Shown piece by piece: positions 5,310-8,003 of a stretch of 8,003 nucleotides of DNA. The stretch is from Candidatus Omnitrophota bacterium (GTDB lineage Bacteria; Omnitrophota; Koll11; Pluralincolimonadales; Pluralincolimonadaceae), in the NCBI GenBank assembly GCA_022709465.1, contig JAKLIT010000062.1, forward strand, positions 1-8,003. The letters are read 5' to 3'. The position numbers and the translations under genes are program-made. Within the stretch, counting starts at the first letter, position 1; each line of letters begins with the position of its first letter. The notes beneath the pieces are model-generated. The model was given only the letters and a program-made list of their open reading frames with translations, ran no database searches and was not told where the DNA came from.

Positions 5310-7757
5310 TTATTTGGCGTCCTCCTCGCCCTCTTCTTCCTCGATCACCGAGGCGACAGAAGCCACTTTATCTTTTTCTTCGAGTTTGATTATCCTTACG
5401 CCCTGGGCGGCACGGCCGGTCGAGCGTATGTCCTTGACCGGGCAGCGGACTATGGATCCCTTGCCCGTTATCAGCATTATCTCGTCGTTGTCGGAAACGG
5501 TCTTCAGGGCTACGGCCTCGCCGTTCTTGGGTGTCACCTTTATGTTAATTATGCCCTTGCCGCCCCTGCTCTGCGTCCTGTACTCCTTGATCTGCGTCCT
5601 CTTGCCGAACCCCAGCGACGTTATCGTAAGCACCGTCGTCTCAGGATCGGCGACGGCCATCGCTATCAGCTCGTCCTTCTTGCCGAGCGTGATGCCCTTG
5701 ACCCCCTTGGCGGAGCGGCCCATGTCCCTTACCTGGGATTCCTGGAACCTTATCGCCTTTCCGTCCTTGGTCGCGAGCAGTATCTCCTTCTTGCCGTCCG
5801 TCATCGCGACACCTATCAGCTCATCCCCTTTCTCGAGCGTTATGCCGATGATACCGCCTTTTCGCGGATGGCTGAACGCTTCGAGCGACGTCTTCTTTAT
5901 CACGCCCAGTTTCGTGGCCATGATAAGGAAATGCTCGGCCTTGAATTCCTTGACCGGGACGAACGCGCTTATGCGCTCACCCTGCTGCATCTCGAGCAGG
6001 TTTATCATCGCCTTGCCCCTTGCCTGGCGGCCTGCCTGCGGTATGTCGTAGACCTTCAGCCACAGCACGCGCCCCTGGTTGGTAAAGAACAGTATGTATT
6101 CGTGTGTCGTCGCTATGAAGAGGTGCTCGACGAAATCTTCCTCTTTCACATCGGCGCCGGTGACCCCCTTACCGCCCCTGCGCTGTTTGCGGTAAGCGGA
6201 GACCGGGAGCCTCTTGATATACCCGGTATTGCTTATCGTTATGACAACGTCCTCTTCCGCGATGAGGTCCTCGATCTCAAGGTCCTCGATCTCGCCGACG
6301 ATGTTCGTGATCCTCTCGTCGCCGTATTTCTCCTTTATCTTGCCCACCTCTTCCTTGACTATCTGGTAAACCTTCTTCTCACTCTTCAATATGGACTCGA
6401 GGTACTCTATCTTTTTAATCAGCTCGAGGTATTCCGCCTCGAGTTTTTCGCGCTCAAGTGCCGTAAGCCTGCGCAGCTGCATCTCGAGTATCGCCTGCGC
6501 CTGTATCTCGCTGAAATCGAATTTCTTCATGAGGCCTTCTTTAGCGTCGGCCTCCGATTTCGATTTCTTGATGAGCTCGATTATCTTGTCGAGGTTGGCG
6601 AGGGCTTTCTTCAACCCCTCCAATATGTGGGCTCGCTCTTTTGCGCGCGCGAGGTCGAATTTCGTCCTGCGTATGACGATCTCCTTGCGGTGCTTTATGT
6701 AGCACTCGAGTATCTGCTTGAGGTTCAGGACCTTCGGCCTGCTGTCGACGAGCGCGAGCATTATGATGCCGAAGGACGTCTCGAGCTGCGTATGCTTGAA
6801 GAGCTGGTTCAGGACGACCTGCGCGTTGGCGTCCCTCTTCATCTCGACGACGACCCTGAGGCCGTCCTTATCGGACTCGTCACGCAGGTCGGATATGCCC
6901 TCGATCTTCTTATCAGTGACGAGCTGGGCAATGCTCTCTATGAGGTTCGCCTTGTTGACTTGGTAAGGGATCTCGGTTATTACTATCGATTCCTTGCCGG
7001 ACTTCTGTGATTCGATGCTCGCCTTTGCCCTTATCTTTATGAGCCCGCGGCCGGTCGTATACGCCTGTTTGATCCCTTCGCGGCCGCATATGATGCCGCC
7101 CGTCGGGAAATCCGGCGCCTTGATTATCTTCATGAGGTCTTTTATGGATATATCGGGATCGTCTATCACCGCGCCGATGCCGTCCGACACCTCCGAGAGG
7201 TTATGCGGTGGTATGTTCGTCGCCATACCGACCGCTATGCCGGACGATCCGTTAATAAGCAGGTTCGGCAGCGCGGCCGGCAGGACTACCGGTTCTTTTA
7301 GCGAGGCGTCGAAGTTGGGTACGAAATTAACCGTATCTTTTTCGAGGTCGCCGAGCATCTCTTCCGTTATCGCGGCCATGCGCGCCTCGGTATACCTCAT
7401 AGCGGCCGGCGAATCGCCGTCGACCGAACCGAAGTTCCCCTGGCCGTCGGCCAGAGGGTACCTCAGCGAGAAGTCCTGCACCATCCTGACAAGGGAATCG
7501 TATATCGCCACGTCGCCGTGGGGATGGTACTTACCGAGGACCTCTCCTACGATCCTCGCAGACTTCTTGTAGGGCTTCGAATGCTCGAGCCCGAGCTCGT
7601 TCATCCCGTACAATATCCTGCGGTGCACCGGTTTAAGGCCGTCCCTTACATCCGGCAGCGCCCTTCCGACGATTACGCTCATCGCGTACGAGATGTAAGA
7701 ATCCTTCATCTCGTCTTCTATGTATACCGGCAACACCTTTTCATTGCGTGCGTACAT
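5310..7757 (-). CDS. gyrA: GyrA, DNA gyrase subunit A
   Basis: This is a full-length 815-residue type IIA topoisomerase subunit. It cuts and rejoins DNA in the A2B2 gyrase that adds negative supercoils using ATP. The N-terminal region has [20 protein letters not shown] (23-42), KYHPHGD (76-82) and the catalytic Tyr122 in [11 protein letters not shown] charged helical stretch near residues 420-475 fits the coiled-coil arm. The C-terminal beta-pinwheel starts with the GyrA box QRRGGKG (525-531), which separates GyrA from ParC; a related SRGGKG recurs near 730. The tail is acidic ([10 protein letters not shown]), as in several GyrA proteins. Position 83, Ser in E. coli, is Val here. It follows gyrB by 21 nt. 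The ATG at 7757 is preceded in frame by a stop codon four triplets up and begins [11 protein letters not shown], a typical GyrA start. Confidence 0.97.
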   Translation of the reverse strand: MYARNEKVLPVYIEDEMKDSYISYAMSVIVGRALPDVRDGLKPVHRRILYGMNELGLEHSKPYKKSARIVGEVLGKYHPHGDVAIYDSLVRMVQDFSLRYPLADGQGNFGSVDGDSPAAMRYTEARMAAITEEMLGDLEKDTVNFVPNFDASLKEPVVLPAALPNLLINGSSGIAVGMATNIPPHNLSEVSDGIGAVIDDPDISIKDLMKIIKAPDFPTGGIICGREGIKQAYTTGRGLIKIRAKASIESQKSGKESIVITEIPYQVNKANLIESIAQLVTDKKIEGISDLRDESDKDGLRVVVEMKRDANAQVVLNQLFKHTQLETSFGIIMLALVDSRPKVLNLKQILECYIKHRKEIVIRRTKFDLARAKERAHILEGLKKALANLDKIIELIKKSKSEADAKEGLMKKFDFSEIQAQAILEMQLRRLTALEREKLEAEYLELIKKIEYLESILKSEKKVYQIVKEEVGKIKEKYGDERITNIVGEIEDLEIEDLIAEEDVVITISNTGYIKRLPVSAYRKQRRGGKGVTGADVKEEDFVEHLFIATTHEYILFFTNQGRVLWLKVYDIPQAGRQARGKAMINLLEMQQGERISAFVPVKEFKAEHFLIMATKLGVIKKTSLEAFSHPRKGGIIGITLEKGDELIGVAMTDGKKEILLATKDGKAIRFQESQVRDMGRSAKGVKGITLGKKDELIAMAVADPETTVLTITSLGFGKRTQIKEYRTQSRGGKGIINIKVTPKNGEAVALKTVSDNDEIMLITGKGSIVRCPVKDIRSTGRAAQGVRIIKLEEKDKVASVASVIEEEEGEEDAK

Positions 7758-7771
7758 TTGCTGTTATCGAC

Positions 7772-7777
7772 CCTCCT
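7772..7777 (-). promoter_or_regulatory. Ribosome binding site of gyrA
   Basis: A perfect AGGAGG lies directly after the gyrB stop codon and 14 nt before the gyrA ATG. The spacing is longer than usual, but no closer site or better start codon is visible. Confidence 0.55.
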
Positions 7778-7778
7778 T

Positions 7779-8003
7779 TTAAACGTCCAGGAACCTTACT
7801 TCCGGGGCGTGTTTTTCTATAAATTCCCTTCTCGGTTCGACCGCGTCGCCCATGAGAATAGTGAACATCTCTTCCGCCTCGACGGCATCTTCCATCGTGA
7901 CCTTAAGCAGCGTCCTCTTCTCCGGGTCCATGGTCGTCTCCCACAGCTGCTGCGGGTTCATCTCGCCGAGGCCCTTATATCTCTGTATGCTCATGCCCTT
8001 CTT
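7779..8003 (-). CDS. gyrB: GyrB, DNA gyrase subunit B, C-terminal end (cut by window edge)
   Basis: The last 74 codons of a type IIA topoisomerase ATPase subunit are visible. They carry the hallmark [10 protein letters not shown], followed by [10 protein letters not shown], a long helix with [20 protein letters not shown] and the closing FIEKHAPEV and FLDV. This is the end of the TOPRIM/tail region that contacts GyrA; the ATPase domain and metal-binding residues lie outside the window. ParE shares the motif, but the directly following gyrA makes GyrB the better call. Its TAA lies 21 nt before gyrA and overlaps the A-rich start of the gyrA ribosome binding site, so the two subunits are cotranscribed and probably translated in step. 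Confidence 0.94.
   Translation of the reverse strand, partial: KKGMSIQRYKGLGEMNPQQLWETTMDPEKRTLLKVTMEDAVEAEEMFTILMGDAVEPRREFIEKHAPEVRFLDV

Noticed and set aside
5277..7010. A 577-codon open frame on the plus strand opposite gyrA, and other long plus-strand frames
   Set aside because: They lie antisense to gyrA, glmS or nagA, have skewed composition rich in Leu, Arg and Tyr, and match no family. They are mirror frames of the biased coding strand.

Overview
The window reads as chromosomal core DNA from a Gram-negative, LPS-making bacterium. Every protein gene and the single tRNA lie on the minus strand. An LpxA start (lipid A synthesis) and two proteins with Sec signal peptides imply an outer membrane and a periplasm. 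The DNA is moderately GC-rich by eye, yet uses the Ile codon ATA and the Arg codon AGG freely. Together with small secreted carbohydrate-binding-like proteins, this recalls uncultured lineages such as Omnitrophota. That placement is a guess; no taxonomic marker here settles it.

In transcription order (high to low coordinates) the window opens with the end of gyrB and a complete gyrA (8003-5310), a classic gyrase pair 21 nt apart. A gap of 77 nt follows. It holds a near-consensus sigma70-type promoter (TGGACA, 17 nt, TATAAT). The promoter fires into a tRNA-Glu(UUC) gene with encoded CCA, and only 21 nt after the CCA begins a tight run of genes: two small secreted beta-sandwich proteins that look like diverged paralogs of each other, nagA, glmS, rsmI and the start of lpxA. 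Neighbours in this run overlap or are separated by less than 10 nt. No terminator is visible, so the tRNA and the genes after it are probably one transcription unit.

The metabolic logic is amino-sugar supply. NagA (GlcNAc-6-P to GlcN-6-P) and GlmS (fructose-6-P plus glutamine to GlcN-6-P) make the same product by salvage and by de novo synthesis. That product becomes UDP-GlcNAc, the substrate LpxA acylates. RsmI, a 16S rRNA methyltransferase, sits between them without an obvious metabolic link. The two secreted proteins at the head may bind glycans, but this rests on weak fold-level resemblance.

The main anomaly is a single-base frameshift in glmS near 2197. Adding one C restores a 609-codon reading frame, the length of E. 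coli GlmS, so an assembly or sequencing error or a very recent mutation is likely. I see no CRISPR array, insertion sequence, phage gene or defence system. There is no gene-free stretch longer than about 80 bases.
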